Notes: generated by a model not told the origin, from the letters alone. DNA of 64,000 bases from Galbibacter sp. BG1 (GCF_013391805.1 NZ_CP058364.1:3167501-3231500); one strand, 5' to 3'; shown: positions 11,101 to 20,520, counted from the first letter of the stretch. Made by a program: numbers and translations.

Positions 11101-12099
11101 ATGGATTCACTTACACAAATTGTTCTAGGTGCTGCTGTAGGAGAAGCAGTTTTAGGAAAGAAAATAGGTAATAAAGCAATGCTTTACGGCGCTATTGCTG
11201 GTACTATCCCAGATTTGGACGTTATTATAGGAAATTTTACAGATACTGTAACCGCTTTGGAAATGCATCGAGGTTTTACACACTCGATTTTATTTTCCAT
11301 AACTTTTGCACCTATTTTTGGGTGGATTGTTTCCCGTTTTGAAAGTTATAAAAACATAAAAGCCTGGTCGTGGTTGTTTTTTTGGTGTTTACTTACACAT
11401 CCGCTGCTGGATGCCTTTACCACCTGGGGAACGCAATTGTTTTGGCCGTTTGATATCCGTCTGGCTTTTAAATCTATTTTTGTAATCGATCCTCTCTACA
11501 CCCTTCCTTTTTTAATTTTTGTGGTACTGGCCATGTTCCAAAAAAGAACCTCTAAAAGAAGACGTTTTTATAATACAACCGGACTCCTAATAAGTACAAC
11601 TTATTTATTTCTGACGTTGATACTGAAATGGATTGCTTTTGAGAAATTTGAAGAAGCCTTAAAAGTTCAAAACATTGAGTATAGGCAAATCGATACCCGT
11701 CCGTCTGCCTTAAATACTATTTTATGGAGTGCAAACGTGGAAGCTAAAGATTCTTTTTTAATGGCGACTTATTCTTTTTTTGATACCAAAAAGATTCAGT
11801 TCAATTCTTATGCTAAGAACCATCAGTTGATAGCTAAATACAAGGAGAATGACAAATTTGAGCGGATGGTGCATATCTCCAAAGACTGGTACAGCATCAC
11901 TAAAAAGGGTAATGAACTATATTTTAATGATTTAAGATTCGGATTAATGAGTATGGAACCTAATGCCAGTGATTATGTGTTTCAGTATAGAATAGATGAG
12001 AATGGCAAAGGGCAAATCAGTTTTACAGAAACCGAAAAAGATAGGGCAGATGCCAAAAAACTACTTAAAGAACTTTGGCAACGGGTAAAAGGAAATTGA
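11101..12099 (+). CDS. YdjM-type membrane-bound metal-dependent hydrolase
   Basis: The start MDSLTQIVLGAAVGEAVLG, the GTIPDLDVI motif and the HRGFTHSI and LLTHPLLDAFTTWGTQ segments are the conserved His/Asp motifs of the YdjM/DUF457 family of predicted metal-dependent inner-membrane hydrolases. About five hydrophobic segments cover the first 180 residues; the last 150 residues are soluble. Length 332. The substrate is unknown. It lies alone between a terminator and a repeat tract. Confidence 0.88.
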   Translation: MDSLTQIVLGAAVGEAVLGKKIGNKAMLYGAIAGTIPDLDVIIGNFTDTVTALEMHRGFTHSILFSITFAPIFGWIVSRFESYKNIKAWSWLFFWCLLTHPLLDAFTTWGTQLFWPFDIRLAFKSIFVIDPLYTLPFLIFVVLAMFQKRTSKRRRFYNTTGLLISTTYLFLTLILKWIAFEKFEEALKVQNIEYRQIDTRPSALNTILWSANVEAKDSFLMATYSFFDTKKIQFNSYAKNHQLIAKYKENDKFERMVHISKDWYSITKKGNELYFNDLRFGLMSMEPNASDYVFQYRIDENGKGQISFTETEKDRADAKKLLKELWQRVKGN

Positions 12100-12175
12100 T
12101 GAATTGAGATTTAGAGATATTTATTAAGGTGTTTACATTGAATTTTTAAGCTTTTAAACGCTATAGATTTTCGAA

Positions 12176-12245
12176 AACCAAAAACACTAAACCAAAAACA
12201 CTAAACCAAAAACATCAAACCAGAAACATCAAACTAAAAACAATA
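12176..12245. repeat. Tandem repeat, period 14, five copies
   Basis: The unit AACCAAAAACACTA is repeated five times with the last copies slightly changed (ACATCA, ACAATA endings). It sits between the convergent ydjM-like and rlmH genes. Similar A-rich tracts are seen at 27240-27312. Confidence 0.85.
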
Positions 12246-12249
12246 AACG

Positions 12250-12723
12250 TCATCGATGGTGATATGGTTCATTTCTAAGAATGGTAAATCCCCGGTAGAG
12301 TTGCTCCACAAAAAATAAACGTATCATCTGGTGTGAGAATGTCATTTTAGAAAGTGAAATCTTTCCTAGGGCTTTTTTATATATAGCTTCCGAAAAACCA
12401 TATGGTCCGCCAATAACAAAAACCAACTGTTTTGCGCCACTGTTCATGTGTTTTTGAAGATATTCGGCAAAAACTTCCGAAGAAAATTGTTTTCCGTTTT
12501 CATCTAAAAGAACCAGTACATCAGTAGGGCTTAGTTTTTTTAAAATCAGTTCGCCTTCTTTTTCCTTTTGTTGGGCTTCCGAAAGGTTTTTGACATTTTT
12601 TATGTCGGGAATAATATCAAAATCAAAATTTACATAAAAGCCTAAACGCTTAGTATAGTTGTCTACTAAATCAATCAAATTTTTATCATCGGTTTTTCCA
12701 ACCGCTAAGAGCTTAATGTTCAT
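12250..12723 (-). CDS. rlmH: 23S rRNA (pseudouridine-1915 N3) methyltransferase
   Basis: At 157 residues it has the normal RlmH length. The SPOUT knot elements are visible: LVLLDENGKQFSSE, FVIGGPYGFSEAIY as the SAM-binding loop, the ISLSKMTFSHQMIRLFFVEQLYR helix and the C-terminal YHHR that reaches the decoding-centre substrate. It methylates the modified uridine in helix 69 of 70S ribosomes. All key parts are intact. Confidence 0.97.
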   Translation of the reverse strand: MNIKLLAVGKTDDKNLIDLVDNYTKRLGFYVNFDFDIIPDIKNVKNLSEAQQKEKEGELILKKLSPTDVLVLLDENGKQFSSEVFAEYLQKHMNSGAKQLVFVIGGPYGFSEAIYKKALGKISLSKMTFSHQMIRLFFVEQLYRGFTILRNEPYHHR

Positions 12724-12841
12724 AAGGCAAAAATAAATTTTTTAGAAAGTAAAAACCAGTAAAAAGGGATTTATCAAAAATAGCTATATAATATTCGTAC
12801 CTAAAAAAGGATTTTAATAAATTAGCGCAAAACACTGTTGA

Positions 12842-13699
12842 ATGATCTCAAAAGAACAATTTCAAAAAGAGCTTGAGTTAATAATAGAAAATGCCATCCG
12901 GGAAGATGTTGGGGATGGCGACCACAGTTCCCTTGCTTGTATACCGCGTAATGCAGAAGGAAAAGCAAAACTATTGGTAAAAGACAAAGGGACAATTGCC
13001 GGAGTGGAATTTGCCAAAATGGTTTTCGATTATGTAGATACCAATTTAAAAGTGGAGACACTCATTAACGACGGGCAAGAGGTAAAACAGGGTGATATTG
13101 TTTTTTATGTGCAAGGTTATTCTCAGTCTATTTTAAAAGCAGAAAGGCTGGTATTGAATGCCATGCAGCGTATGAGTGCTATTGCAACCAAAACTAAAAG
13201 CTTTGTGGATCTTTTGGAGGGAACCAATACCAAAATTTTAGATACTAGAAAAACGACCCCGGGCATTAGGGCTTTGGAAAAATGGGCCGTAAAAATTGGG
13301 GGAGGAGAGAATCATCGTTTTGCCTTGTACGACATGATTATGCTGAAAGACAATCATATTGATTTTGCCGGCGGAATCCCAGAGGCTATTTCGAAAACAA
13401 AACACTATTTAAAAGAAAACGATCGAGATCTTAAAATAATTGTAGAGGCTAGAAATTTAGACGAAGTAGCGACTATTTTAGAGGCTGGAGGAGTGTATCG
13501 TATATTATTGGATAACTTTAATTTTGAAGAGACTCGAAAAGCCGTAAAGTTAATAGGGGATCAATGTTTAACAGAATCTTCCGGCGGAATTAACGAGCAA
13601 ACCATAAGAAAATATGCAGAATGTGGCGTAAATTACATTTCTTCAGGAGCACTTACACATTCTATTTACAATATGGATTTGAGTTTAAAAGCCGTTTAA
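12842..13699 (+). CDS. nadC: Nicotinate-nucleotide pyrophosphorylase (carboxylating)
   Basis: It converts quinolinate and PRPP to nicotinate mononucleotide in de novo NAD synthesis. Conserved stretches are IREDVGDGDHSS near the N-terminus, LDTRKTTPGIRALEKWAVKI, GGGENHRFALYDMIMLKDNH with substrate-binding Arg/His/Lys residues, and the C-terminal ESSGGIN and YISSGALTHS phosphate-binding segments. Length 285 is typical. The next gene starts 1 nt after the stop codon, so the two are cotranscribed. Confidence 0.97.
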   Translation: MISKEQFQKELELIIENAIREDVGDGDHSSLACIPRNAEGKAKLLVKDKGTIAGVEFAKMVFDYVDTNLKVETLINDGQEVKQGDIVFYVQGYSQSILKAERLVLNAMQRMSAIATKTKSFVDLLEGTNTKILDTRKTTPGIRALEKWAVKIGGGENHRFALYDMIMLKDNHIDFAGGIPEAISKTKHYLKENDRDLKIIVEARNLDEVATILEAGGVYRILLDNFNFEETRKAVKLIGDQCLTESSGGINEQTIRKYAECGVNYISSGALTHSIYNMDLSLKAV

Positions 13700-13700
13700 T

Positions 13701-14642
13701 ATGTCTGTAGAGATCGAAGAGAAGCTGGCAAAAATACCGGTGGTAAATTATTTTGTCAAAATTTTAAAAACCATAAAATTGCCGGGTTTTGAAGGGCTTT
13801 CGGCATACGATCTCGCAGAAATGTATTTTGTTGGCATTGTTAAAGGGGCACTTACCTATCGTGCCAGTGCCATTTCTTTTAGTTTTTTTATGGCCTTATT
13901 CCCTTTTTTGCTGTTTGTGCTAAACTTAATTCCGTACGTGCCCATGGAGGGGTTTCAACAGGATTTTATTCATTTTATTGAAAGTCTACTCCCACCCCAA
14001 ACCGCCAATTTTTTCGATTCCATTATAGAAGATATTGTAAGCAAACAGCGGGGTGGATTACTGTCTTCTGTATTCTTTCTTTCCATTTTTTTAATGGCTA
14101 ACGGTATCAACGCCATTTTTGGTGGTTTTGAAACCTCATACCATGTGGAGATTACCCGCAACATTGTAAAACAATATTTTGTAGCGGTTGCCGTAGCACT
14201 TATGATGTCTTTTATCTTTTTACTAAGTGTAATAGGTTTTATTTTTTATGAAATTTACATCGTTCAGTACCTAAGCGAGTGGGCCGCCAAAACAAATGGC
14301 ATGGATATTGAGACAGGGGATATTATAGGAGTGCAAATAGGCAGGTTTCTGTTTTTTGTAATTTTATCGTTCTTAACGACCGCTATTCTGTATTATTTTG
14401 GCACAACGGAAGGAAAAGAAACCCGTTTCTTTTCACCTGGAGCTTTGTTAACAACTATTTTAATTATAATAACAACCTATTTATTTGGAATTTATATCGA
14501 GAATTTCTCTCAGTACAATGAAATTTATGGTTCCATTGGAGCATTGTTAATTTTAATGCTATATATTTGGATTAACTCCAATATTTTATTGCTGGGGTTC
14601 GAGTTAAACGCTTCTTTGAGAAGTTTAAGACGAAATTTTTAA
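13701..14642 (+). CDS. YihY/BrkB family inner-membrane protein (second copy)
   Basis: A 313-residue integral membrane protein with about six hydrophobic segments. ALTYRASAISFSFFMALFPFLLFV matches the family's first membrane region, and YGSIGALLILMLYIWINSNILLLGFELNA its last. It shares only the family pattern with the copy at 3269-4162. It is coupled to nadC, and a DUF2147 gene follows 16 nt downstream, so the three form an operon. Its role is unknown. Confidence 0.9.
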   Translation: MSVEIEEKLAKIPVVNYFVKILKTIKLPGFEGLSAYDLAEMYFVGIVKGALTYRASAISFSFFMALFPFLLFVLNLIPYVPMEGFQQDFIHFIESLLPPQTANFFDSIIEDIVSKQRGGLLSSVFFLSIFLMANGINAIFGGFETSYHVEITRNIVKQYFVAVAVALMMSFIFLLSVIGFIFYEIYIVQYLSEWAAKTNGMDIETGDIIGVQIGRFLFFVILSFLTTAILYYFGTTEGKETRFFSPGALLTTILIIITTYLFGIYIENFSQYNEIYGSIGALLILMLYIWINSNILLLGFELNASLRSLRRNF

Positions 14643-14658
14643 TTAATCAATTTAAAGT

Positions 14659-15090
14659 ATGAATAAGAAATTTTTAGTGACTGTTTTTATGGCCGTGCTA
14701 GTGGGTGTTTCAGCTCAAGCACAAAGTGTTTTTGGAAAATGGAAAACCATCGATGATGAAACCGGGAAAGAAAAATCCATCGTAAATATCTACGAAGAAA
14801 ACGGAAAAGTCTATGGGAAGGTTGTAGAAATATTGAACAAAGACCGAGTAGATGTAGTGTGTGATAAATGTGAAGGGGATAAGAAAAACAAAAAAGTCCT
14901 TGGAATGGTAATTATTGAGGATTTGAAAAAAGATGGTGATGAATATGAAGGAGGTACCATTCTAGATCCTGAAAAAGGGAAAGAGTACAAATGTAAAATA
15001 TGGGTGGACGAAGACAATTCCGATATTCTTAACGTTCGCGGATATATTGCATTTTTGTTTAGAACTCAAGAGTGGCATCGCGTTAAATAA
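14659..15090 (+). CDS. DUF2147 secreted protein
   Basis: A Sec signal peptide (MNKKFLVTVFMAVLVGVSAQA) precedes a DUF2147 domain of about 120 residues, beginning SVFGKWKTIDDETGKEKSIVNIYEENGKVYGKV, with a CDKCEGDKKNKKVLGMVII core and a WHRVK end. The conserved CxxC pair may bind a metal or form a disulfide; this is inference. Last gene of the nadC operon. The function of the family is not known. Confidence 0.9.
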   Translation: MNKKFLVTVFMAVLVGVSAQAQSVFGKWKTIDDETGKEKSIVNIYEENGKVYGKVVEILNKDRVDVVCDKCEGDKKNKKVLGMVIIEDLKKDGDEYEGGTILDPEKGKEYKCKIWVDEDNSDILNVRGYIAFLFRTQEWHRVK

Positions 15091-15111
15091 AAAATTACTT
15101 AATTTTGTGTA

Positions 15112-15150
15112 AAGGGAATAAAACTGATAGTACAGTTTTATTCCCTTTTT
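15112..15150 (+). terminator. Terminator of the nadC-brkB-DUF2147 operon
   Basis: The long arms AAGGGAATAAAACTG and CAGTTTTATTCCCTT pair almost perfectly across a short loop and run into T residues. Confidence 0.85.
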
Positions 15151-15208
15151 TGTTTTCAAAAACCAAAAAAGGCGAAAACGGTTATCTTTGTCTTACAACC
15201 AATCCGCC

Positions 15209-16168
15209 ATGTTAGACAGTACCCTTAAAAAATTCGATCGAATTGTTGCTATTCTCATTCAATTGCAATCTAAAAGGATTGTAAAAGCACAAGACCTTGC
15301 CGATAGATTTCAAGTAAGTTTAAGAACCATTTACAGGGATATACGTACTTTGGAAACTTCGGGAGTGCCCATAGTAAGTGAAGCCGGAATAGGCTATAGT
15401 CTTATGGAAGGTTACCGATTGCCTCCAGTGATGTTTACCAAGGAAGAAGCTGGTAGTTTTATCGCAGCGGAAAAATTAATGCAACAATATACCGATGCTT
15501 CCCTCGGGGCTTATTTTGAAGCCGCTATGTTTAAAATTAAAGCAGTTTTACGAGGAAGTGAGAAAGATTGGATCGACGCTCTAGAATCACAAATAACCAT
15601 CAAAGCATCCCATGAACTTTTCAATAAGGAAATCCCTAATGCCCTAGAAATACTTTTTGAAAGTATAGCAGAAAAGAAACAGGTCTTTCTAACATATGAA
15701 GCCCTACTTGCACAAGAGTATACCCAAAGATATATAGAGCCCGTAGGGATATTTAATGAAAACAGTTTTTGGTATATTATGGCCTACTGCCATTTAAGAA
15801 GAGCTTATAGACAATTTAGGACGGATAGAATACAACAGATAAAACGTACAGAAAAACTATTTACCAAAGAACACGAACCGCTGGATGCTTATCTTCCACG
15901 AGAAAAAGAAGATGAAAAAACCACTATTGTAATAAGGGTGGACAAACAGGTGGCAATGCACCTAAAGCATAATTGCAGCTATTACGGCTTGATTTCAGAA
16001 GAAATAATGGGAGATGAAGTAGAAATGGTTTTTAAGACTTCGGATATAGAAAACGGATTTGCACGCTGGTATTTAATGTTTGCCGATTATGCCACCATAC
16101 TGAAGCCACTAAGTTTAAAAAATCGTGTAAAAGAAATAGTAAACCAAGCGCAGGAGCGACTGTTGTAA
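15209..16168 (+). CDS. YafY/WYL-domain transcriptional regulator
   Basis: From the ATG at 15209 the protein has 319 residues. An N-terminal DeoR-like helix-turn-helix (RIVKAQDLADRFQVSLRTIYRDIRTLE) is followed by a helical linker and the WYL domain (RYIEPVGIFNENSFWYIMAYCHLRRAYRQFRTDRIQQI), then the C-terminal WCX extension. Such proteins bind nucleic acid or nucleotide ligands and control nearby or distant genes. A TATCTTTG box at 15183-15190 lies just upstream. An in-frame TTG at 15188 overlaps that box and is unlikely to be the start. Confidence 0.92.
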   Translation: MLDSTLKKFDRIVAILIQLQSKRIVKAQDLADRFQVSLRTIYRDIRTLETSGVPIVSEAGIGYSLMEGYRLPPVMFTKEEAGSFIAAEKLMQQYTDASLGAYFEAAMFKIKAVLRGSEKDWIDALESQITIKASHELFNKEIPNALEILFESIAEKKQVFLTYEALLAQEYTQRYIEPVGIFNENSFWYIMAYCHLRRAYRQFRTDRIQQIKRTEKLFTKEHEPLDAYLPREKEDEKTTIVIRVDKQVAMHLKHNCSYYGLISEEIMGDEVEMVFKTSDIENGFARWYLMFADYATILKPLSLKNRVKEIVNQAQERLL

Positions 16169-16274
16169 ATTTAAACACAATGATTTTATTTCATTAAGTT
16201 TTGTTGGGATAATAGCTTTTGGGAAATTAAAAGTTCCCTACCTTTATTAGAAAGAGCACTAACCATAAAAATAA

Positions 16275-16808
16275 ATGAATATGGATTGGATTTATAGCAA
16301 TAGCGACCCGTTATTACAAACTTTAGGAGGAAGCATTTTAATTTTTATAGCGGTAATAGTCTTAACGCGTATTATCGGTTTGCGTTCTTTTGCAAAATTT
16401 ACGGCCTACGATTTTGCATTTACCATAGCCATAGGAAGCATTATTTCTTCCACTTTAACCTCTAGTACCTCGATTGCCCATGGATCTGTAGCCATAGGAG
16501 GGTTGTTGGTGCTTACCTTTATCTTTTCCTATCTACAACGAAAGTTTCCTTGGATAAATAAGCTAATATCCAATAAGCCCTTATTATTAATGAAAGGGGA
16601 TACTATTTTGGAGGAAAACTTAAAATATGCCCGAATTGATAAATCGCAACTTATAGCAAAACTCCGGGAGGCCAATGTTTTAAACTACGATCAGGTAAGA
16701 GCTGTGGTATTGGAATCTACAGGGGATATTTCTGTACTTCATGTTTCTGAAGGATCTTCCGAAGATTTAAATGAAAAAATTTTAGAAGGGGTACGTGAAA
16801 AACCCTAA
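16275..16808 (+). CDS. DUF421 (YetF-like) membrane protein
   Basis: Three hydrophobic segments lie in the first 95 residues (LGGSILIFIAVIVLTRIIGL, FTIAIGSIISSTL, AIGGLLVLTFIFSYL). A cytoplasmic domain of about 80 residues follows, with NKPLLLMKGDTILEENLKYARI and RAVVLESTGDISVL, the two recognisable DUF421 blocks. Length 177, a little short for the family. Start may also be the ATG two codons later. It ends 20 nt before the convergent Crp/Fnr gene. Function unknown. Confidence 0.88.
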   Translation: MNMDWIYSNSDPLLQTLGGSILIFIAVIVLTRIIGLRSFAKFTAYDFAFTIAIGSIISSTLTSSTSIAHGSVAIGGLLVLTFIFSYLQRKFPWINKLISNKPLLLMKGDTILEENLKYARIDKSQLIAKLREANVLNYDQVRAVVLESTGDISVLHVSEGSSEDLNEKILEGVREKP

Positions 16809-16827
16809 GAATAGCATCTTTCTAAAA

Positions 16828-17385
16828 TTAAATTCCCTTTAAAACCCGGTTTAGGCTCCGTACATTGATACCCAAATAGTTTGCGATATCTTGTTTGGAG
16901 ATTTCATTTATTAAATTTGGGTAATGCTCAATTAAACGAAGTAAATTATCTTCTAGTGTATGAGATTGGTTGTACGCATGGCGAACAGCCGTATAGTTGA
17001 GTTTATTGGCGAGCGCTTTTAAAATTAATGTATTAAAAGTAGGATCGTTTTTTAGCAATTGGGTAAAAAAGGAGATTTCGATAGAGTACAATTCTACGGA
17101 ATTGATTGCCTCAATACAACAAAAACTCAGATTCCCATTGATGGCTTCCAACTCTCCAAAAATTTCCCCTGCACCAAAGAATTCTTGAATAAAGTCCACG
17201 CCATTATCTTCCGTCAAATAACATTTTGTGAGTCCGCTTTTCAAAATATAAACTGAAGAAACCCTTTTCTTTTGATCCAATATCACTGCCTTAGGTTGGT
17301 AATGGCACCTAGCGATAGTACCTTCACCAGAATCGAGTAGATGTTTTGTGATATATTGTAGGAGATCTGCGTTTTTTCGTATCAT
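16828..17385 (-). CDS. Crp/Fnr family transcriptional regulator
   Basis: The 185-residue protein has an N-terminal cyclic-nucleotide-binding-type barrel (VSSVYILKSGLTKCYLTEDNGVDFIQEFFGAGEIFGELEAI) and a C-terminal winged helix with ISKQDIANYLGINVRSLNRVLKGI as the recognition part. No Cys cluster for an iron-sulfur centre is seen, so it is not a classic Fnr. It is divergent from an MFS transporter gene 88 nt away, with an inverted repeat between them, which suggests it controls that transporter and itself. Confidence 0.9.
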   Translation of the reverse strand: MIRKNADLLQYITKHLLDSGEGTIARCHYQPKAVILDQKKRVSSVYILKSGLTKCYLTEDNGVDFIQEFFGAGEIFGELEAINGNLSFCCIEAINSVELYSIEISFFTQLLKNDPTFNTLILKALANKLNYTAVRHAYNQSHTLEDNLLRLIEHYPNLINEISKQDIANYLGINVRSLNRVLKGI

Positions 17386-17396
17386 TTTTTGGAGTC

Positions 17397-17408
17397 GGAC
17401 AAATGTCC
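17397..17408. promoter_or_regulatory. Inverted repeat between Crp/Fnr gene and MFS gene (putative operator)
   Basis: GGACA-AA-TGTCC is a perfect 5-nt-arm inverted repeat in the 88-nt divergent promoter region. Short palindromes occur by chance, so position is the main argument. Confidence 0.4.
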
Positions 17409-17473
17409 TTTTAAAATTTTAAAACAAAGTATTTCTTTGTAGCCAATTACACCCACAAAGATATTTAATACGC

Positions 17474-18664
17474 ATGAGCTTCCTAAAGAATACGCTGGCA
17501 AAATACAACTCGCATCCTATTTACAATCTTAAATTCGCAATGGTATGCAGTAGCTCCCTTCTTTTTTCAGCGAGTTACAATATGCTTATTCCAGAGCTCC
17601 CGGCCTATTTAAGCGCTATGGGGGGTGCCAAGTATATCGGGCTCATTATTGCATTATTTACCTTAACGGCTGGAATTTCCAGGCCCTTTAGTGGAAGACT
17701 TACCGATACTGTTGGTAGGGTTCCTGTAATGGTTTTCGGGGCGTTGGTATGTGTGTTTTGTGGATTCCTATATCCTATTTTACACTCGGTATTCGGTTTC
17801 TTGTTGCTCCGTCTGCTCCATGGATTTTCCACAGGTTTTAAGCCCACTGCGACCTCTGCATACATTGCAGACATTACCTCGCAGCAATCTTGGGGAGAAG
17901 CTATTGGTATGCAAAGTTTGTTTTACAGCACAGGAATGGCATTAGGGCCGGCAGTAGGAAGTTTTATAAAACTCAATTATTCTTTTGATGTGCTTTTTTA
18001 TTCTTCTTCCGTTTGTGCCTTTTTATCAATGGTGATAATTCTTAACATGAAAGAAACCTTAGAACCGAGAAAGAAGTTTAAATGGTCGCTTTTAAAAATT
18101 TCCCGTAGGGATATCATTGCTTTGGAAGTGTTGCCGGCGGCCATTGTTACCTTCCTGTTTTACACGTCACTTGGCGTTATCTTAACGCTAATTCCAGATT
18201 GGACCGCCAGTTTAGGGATAGCCAATAAAGGTTTGTTTTTTATTGTTTTTACCATTTCTTCCCTCTTGGTAAGGTTTTTATCTGGAAAAGCTTCCGATAG
18301 GTACGGGCGAACTGTTTTAATTAAAATTGGGTTACTGGTATTGGCTGTAGCTATGGTAGTCATCGGTTTGGCGTCTACATATCTCTTATTTATAACTGGA
18401 GGAATATTGTTTGGCTTAGCCATGGGGATTGTCTCCCCCTCCTTAAATGCTTGGACGATCGATATGAGTCATAAAGAAGCTAGGGGGAAAGCGGTGGCCA
18501 CCATGTATATTGCTTTGGAAGCCGGGATAGGCCTGGGAGCATTATTTTCGGGGTGGTATTATCAAAATAGGGTAGAAGTGATCCCTTTTGCAATGTTTTT
18601 TACCGCAGGGGTTGCCGTACTTGCATTTATCTATATGCTGAAGCGAACCTTAGTTTCCCGATAA
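17474..18664 (+). CDS. MFS transporter
   Basis: A 396-residue protein with twelve predicted membrane helices in two halves. The loop between helices 2 and 3 carries GRLTDTVGRVPVMV and the mirrored loop in the second half SGKASDRYGRTVLIK, both the classic MFS motif A. The LLRLLHGFSTGFKPTATSAYIADI segment resembles drug and small-molecule efflux members. The substrate cannot be named. It is divergent from the Crp/Fnr-type regulator. Confidence 0.92.
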   Translation: MSFLKNTLAKYNSHPIYNLKFAMVCSSSLLFSASYNMLIPELPAYLSAMGGAKYIGLIIALFTLTAGISRPFSGRLTDTVGRVPVMVFGALVCVFCGFLYPILHSVFGFLLLRLLHGFSTGFKPTATSAYIADITSQQSWGEAIGMQSLFYSTGMALGPAVGSFIKLNYSFDVLFYSSSVCAFLSMVIILNMKETLEPRKKFKWSLLKISRRDIIALEVLPAAIVTFLFYTSLGVILTLIPDWTASLGIANKGLFFIVFTISSLLVRFLSGKASDRYGRTVLIKIGLLVLAVAMVVIGLASTYLLFITGGILFGLAMGIVSPSLNAWTIDMSHKEARGKAVATMYIALEAGIGLGALFSGWYYQNRVEVIPFAMFFTAGVAVLAFIYMLKRTLVSR

Positions 18665-18728
18665 AAGATATATTCGGCTAAAATTAAGTTGAAAAAAAAG
18701 TTTTGATTTTCGTAAATTCGGAAAAAGA

Positions 18729-19292
18729 ATGGCAACTATGAAAAACATTTTAGTACTAAGCGTTATTTGCTTAACAATGAATCTTTATGCACAAAAAAAA
18801 GCAGAAATGGATAAAAAAACAATTTATCAGTTTACAGTTGAAGACATCAGCGGAAAAGAATATCCACTAAAAGAACTGCAAGGACATAAGGTTATGATTG
18901 TTAATACCGCCAGCGAATGTGGCCTTACCCCACAATACGAGCAATTACAGGAATTGTATGACACCTACAAAGATGATGGTTTTGTAATCATCGGATTTCC
19001 TGCCAATAATTTTGCTGGTCAAGAACCCGGCGATAATAAGGAAATAGCTCAGTTTTGCAAGGCGAATTACGGTGTTACTTTCCCTATGATGAGTAAAATA
19101 TCAGTAAAAGGAGACGATATGCATCCGCTCTATAAATTCTTAACGGAAAAAGATCGAAACGGTGTTGAAAACTCAGAGGTGGCATGGAATTTTCAGAAGT
19201 ATTTAATAGACGAAACAGGTCATGTAGCCAAAGTAGTTTCACCAAAAACACTGCCTACCGATAAAAGCGTAACAAGTTGGATTGAAAAATAG
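18729..19292 (+). CDS. Glutathione peroxidase family protein, exported
   Basis: The family reduces peroxides through a reactive cysteine, in bacteria usually with thioredoxin. The catalytic tetrad is visible: Cys in NTASECGLTPQY, Gln in NNFAGQEPG, and Trp-Asn in VAWNFQKYL. An N-terminal signal peptide (MKNILVLSVICLTMNLYAQ from the second ATG at 18738) suggests a periplasmic enzyme; that second ATG may be the true start. The next gene starts 9 nt downstream. Confidence 0.93.
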   Translation: MATMKNILVLSVICLTMNLYAQKKAEMDKKTIYQFTVEDISGKEYPLKELQGHKVMIVNTASECGLTPQYEQLQELYDTYKDDGFVIIGFPANNFAGQEPGDNKEIAQFCKANYGVTFPMMSKISVKGDDMHPLYKFLTEKDRNGVENSEVAWNFQKYLIDETGHVAKVVSPKTLPTDKSVTSWIEK

Positions 19293-19300
19293 TTTGAAAA

Positions 19301-19882
19301 ATGAACCCCAAAGTTGATTTTTTCTTCGAAAAAGATTCTCAATGGAAAAAGGAATATGCCCTGCTGAGAAAGATCCTATTGGATTGTGGTTTGGACGAAG
19401 CTTTAAAATGGGGACATCCCTGCTATACTTTTAAAGGAAGGAATATTGTTTTAATACATGGCTTTAAAGAATATTGCGCGTTGCTGTTCCATAAAGGGGT
19501 TCTTTTAAAGGACGTAAACAACATATTGGTACAACAAACTGAAAATGTACAGTCCGCCCGACAAATTCGTTTTACTTCCTTAGAAGAAATAGTAGACCAA
19601 GAAAAAATTATAAAACAATATGTTTACGAAGCGGTGGAAGTAGAAAAAGCAGGCATAAAAGTCCCTTTGAAAAAGACTTCGGAGTATGAAATACCAGAAG
19701 AACTTCAGCAAAAAATGGAATCCGATCCAGATTTCAAAGAGGCCTTTAAATCCTTAACCCCGGGCAGACAGCGTGGTTATTTTCTTTATTTTTCTCAAGC
19801 TAAGCAGTCCAAAACTCGGGAAGCCCGTATTGAAAAATGTATTCCAAAAATCTATGAGGGTAAAGGTTGGAATGAACGCTAA
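19301..19882 (+). CDS. DUF1801/YdeI (OmpD-associated) family protein
   Basis: The 193-residue protein has an N-terminal DUF1801 domain (LRKILLDCGLDEALKWGHPCYTFKGRNIVLIHGFKEYCALLFHKG) and a C-terminal YdeI-type helix (EAFKSLTPGRQRGYFLYFSQAKQSKTREARIEK), which is the bacteriocin-protection/OmpD-associated block. Cytoplasmic; the biochemical role is unknown. It follows the glutathione peroxidase gene closely and probably shares its transcript. Confidence 0.87.
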   Translation: MNPKVDFFFEKDSQWKKEYALLRKILLDCGLDEALKWGHPCYTFKGRNIVLIHGFKEYCALLFHKGVLLKDVNNILVQQTENVQSARQIRFTSLEEIVDQEKIIKQYVYEAVEVEKAGIKVPLKKTSEYEIPEELQQKMESDPDFKEAFKSLTPGRQRGYFLYFSQAKQSKTREARIEKCIPKIYEGKGWNER

Positions 19883-19890
19883 GCCTATTT

Positions 19891-20520
19891 TTAAGGGTAA
19901 TTGGGGATATTCAGCCCTAGGATAATATCTCTCTTTACTGTTAAAATGCCATTTCCCTTCTTCGGTTGTACAATACCAGATCCACCTCTTTCCGTGAGTT
20001 TTTCTTGGAAACTTTCTGTTAATAAAGAATCGTCGGCAAACATAAAATCATCTAAATAATATTCGTTTATGTTTGGTTCCTTTACCGTTATATGAATATG
20101 TTCTGGAGTATTTCCATTGGGATAGGAGGCGGGCCTAAAGGTGTAAAAAGTATATTTTCCAGAAGAATTTGTTTTAACCCACCCCTGTAAATAGCCATGT
20201 CGCTTACCCCATCCTTTTTCGTTACCACTCTTGGGATAAATACCATCCCTGTTGGTATGGTAGATATAAAGAACAACATCCTCGGCAGGGGTTTTACCAT
20301 CTTTTTTATAAACGGTTCCCGTGAGTTTTAATTTTGGAACTGTTGTTTCAAAATCGGGTAAAGTATCGGTGGATGTAAGTTTTTTATTGCCATATTCCAG
20401 AACAGCTTCGCAGCCTTGGCAGGGGCCTCCCACATGTTTTTTAGATTTCGTTTCATTATTCTGGGAATGGCAGGAAATAAAAGTAAAGTGTACAGCTAGA
20501 AAGAGAACAATACTTTTCAT
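19891..20520 (-). CDS. Intradiol ring-cleavage dioxygenase-like lipoprotein
   Basis: The signal peptide ends in a lipobox (FTFISC), placing it in the envelope. The dioxygenase C-like beta sandwich covers residues 70-200: LKLTGTVYKKDGKTPAEDVVLYIYHTN, then GYLQGWVKTNSSGKYTFYTFRPASYP, then TPEHIHITV with the paired histidines that bind Fe(III), and tyrosines in YIYHTN and GYLQ. Family enzymes open catechol-type rings. Envelope-anchored forms are common in Bacteroidota and their substrate is not established. Confidence 0.85.
   Translation of the reverse strand: MKSIVLFLAVHFTFISCHSQNNETKSKKHVGGPCQGCEAVLEYGNKKLTSTDTLPDFETTVPKLKLTGTVYKKDGKTPAEDVVLYIYHTNRDGIYPKSGNEKGWGKRHGYLQGWVKTNSSGKYTFYTFRPASYPNGNTPEHIHITVKEPNINEYYLDDFMFADDSLLTESFQEKLTERGGSGIVQPKKGNGILTVKRDIILGLNIPNYP

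Noticed and set aside
12176-12245. Candidate CRISPR array in the period-14 tract (and in 23775-23955 and 27240-27312).
   Set aside because: The units are directly adjacent, without unique spacers, and no cas gene is in the window.
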